Shown piece by piece: positions 33,205 to 33,234 of a stretch of 33,234 bases of DNA (the stretch's first letter is position 1; each line of letters starts with the position of its first letter). The stretch is taken from NCBI GenBank assembly GCA_964609675.1, contig CAZSRX010000040.1, positions 1-33,234 of the forward strand, written 5' to 3'. Made by a program: the position numbers and the translations under genes. The stretch is from CAZSRX01 sp964609675 [NCBI: uncultured Bacteroidota bacterium]. Lineage in GTDB: Bacteria > CLD3 > SB21. The notes under the pieces were generated by a model. It did no database searches. It saw nothing but the letters and a program-made list of their open reading frames with translations, and was not told the DNA's origin.

Positions 33205-33234
33205 CTTTAGTAGTCGTAATTTTTCTTTTTTTTG

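Noticed and set aside
1-33234. tRNA, rRNA or riboswitch genes
   Set aside because: I looked through the intergenic stretches and saw no cloverleaf, rRNA segment or recognisable riboswitch; a covariance-model search would be needed to exclude small structured RNAs.

Overview
The window looks like a chromosomal segment of an anaerobic, fermentative, Gram-negative (didermic) bacterium of about 50% GC in its genes, with very AT-rich gaps. LpxA points to lipid A and an outer membrane. An RlpA/NlpC wall protein and Ddl point to a peptidoglycan wall. A complete NAD(P)H/ferredoxin-type [FeFe]-hydrogenase with all three maturases points to H2 metabolism by electron bifurcation or confurcation. The mix (CsgG/PEGA proteins, RHS relic, PSP1/RicT, ATP-type PckA) resembles little-cultured phyla around the FCB group, but I cannot place the taxon from the sequence alone.

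Left end (1-1968): a possible 42-codon ORF, a rho-independent terminator, a minus-strand secreted CsgG/PEGA-type protein, and an AT-rich divergent region with a palindromic operator candidate and a near-perfect sigma70 promoter.

Hydrogenase region (1969-14308, all plus strand): receiver protein - hydC - hydB - hydA - hydrogenase-like sensory histidine kinase - second receiver protein - receiver/histidine kinase - hydG - hydF - hydE. The catalytic complex, the whole H-cluster assembly kit and a four-protein phosphorelay appear to be one transcription unit. The kinase at 6724-8754 carries its own ferredoxin and H-cluster-like domains, so the natural model is a redox or H2 sensor that is matured by the same HydEFG. 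None of the four signalling proteins has a recognisable DNA-binding output domain. This is the most interesting system in the window.

Middle (14330-17984): a small lipoprotein, a decayed Na/Pi cotransporter start, a DCC-family thiol protein, a degraded AT-rich ORF and dnaA. A 97-bp nested palindrome that includes a bidirectional terminator separates dnaA from the next, convergent block.

Minus-strand block (26410 back to 18105): holB - ricT - pckA - two tandem MBL-fold hydrolases - metG - receiver/histidine kinase, read from a consensus promoter that lies so close to holB that the mRNA may be leaderless. The holB/ricT/metG grouping recalls the Firmicutes holB-yaaT...metS neighbourhood.

Right end: divergent lpxA; a minus-strand ddl - phosphodiesterase/phosphatase-family protein - NlpC/P60-NlpC/P60-RlpA protein set; an RHS relic lying in frame directly after that last gene; an rluE-type pseudouridine synthase; and, in the last 60 bases, what may be the end of an IS3-like element continuing outside the window.
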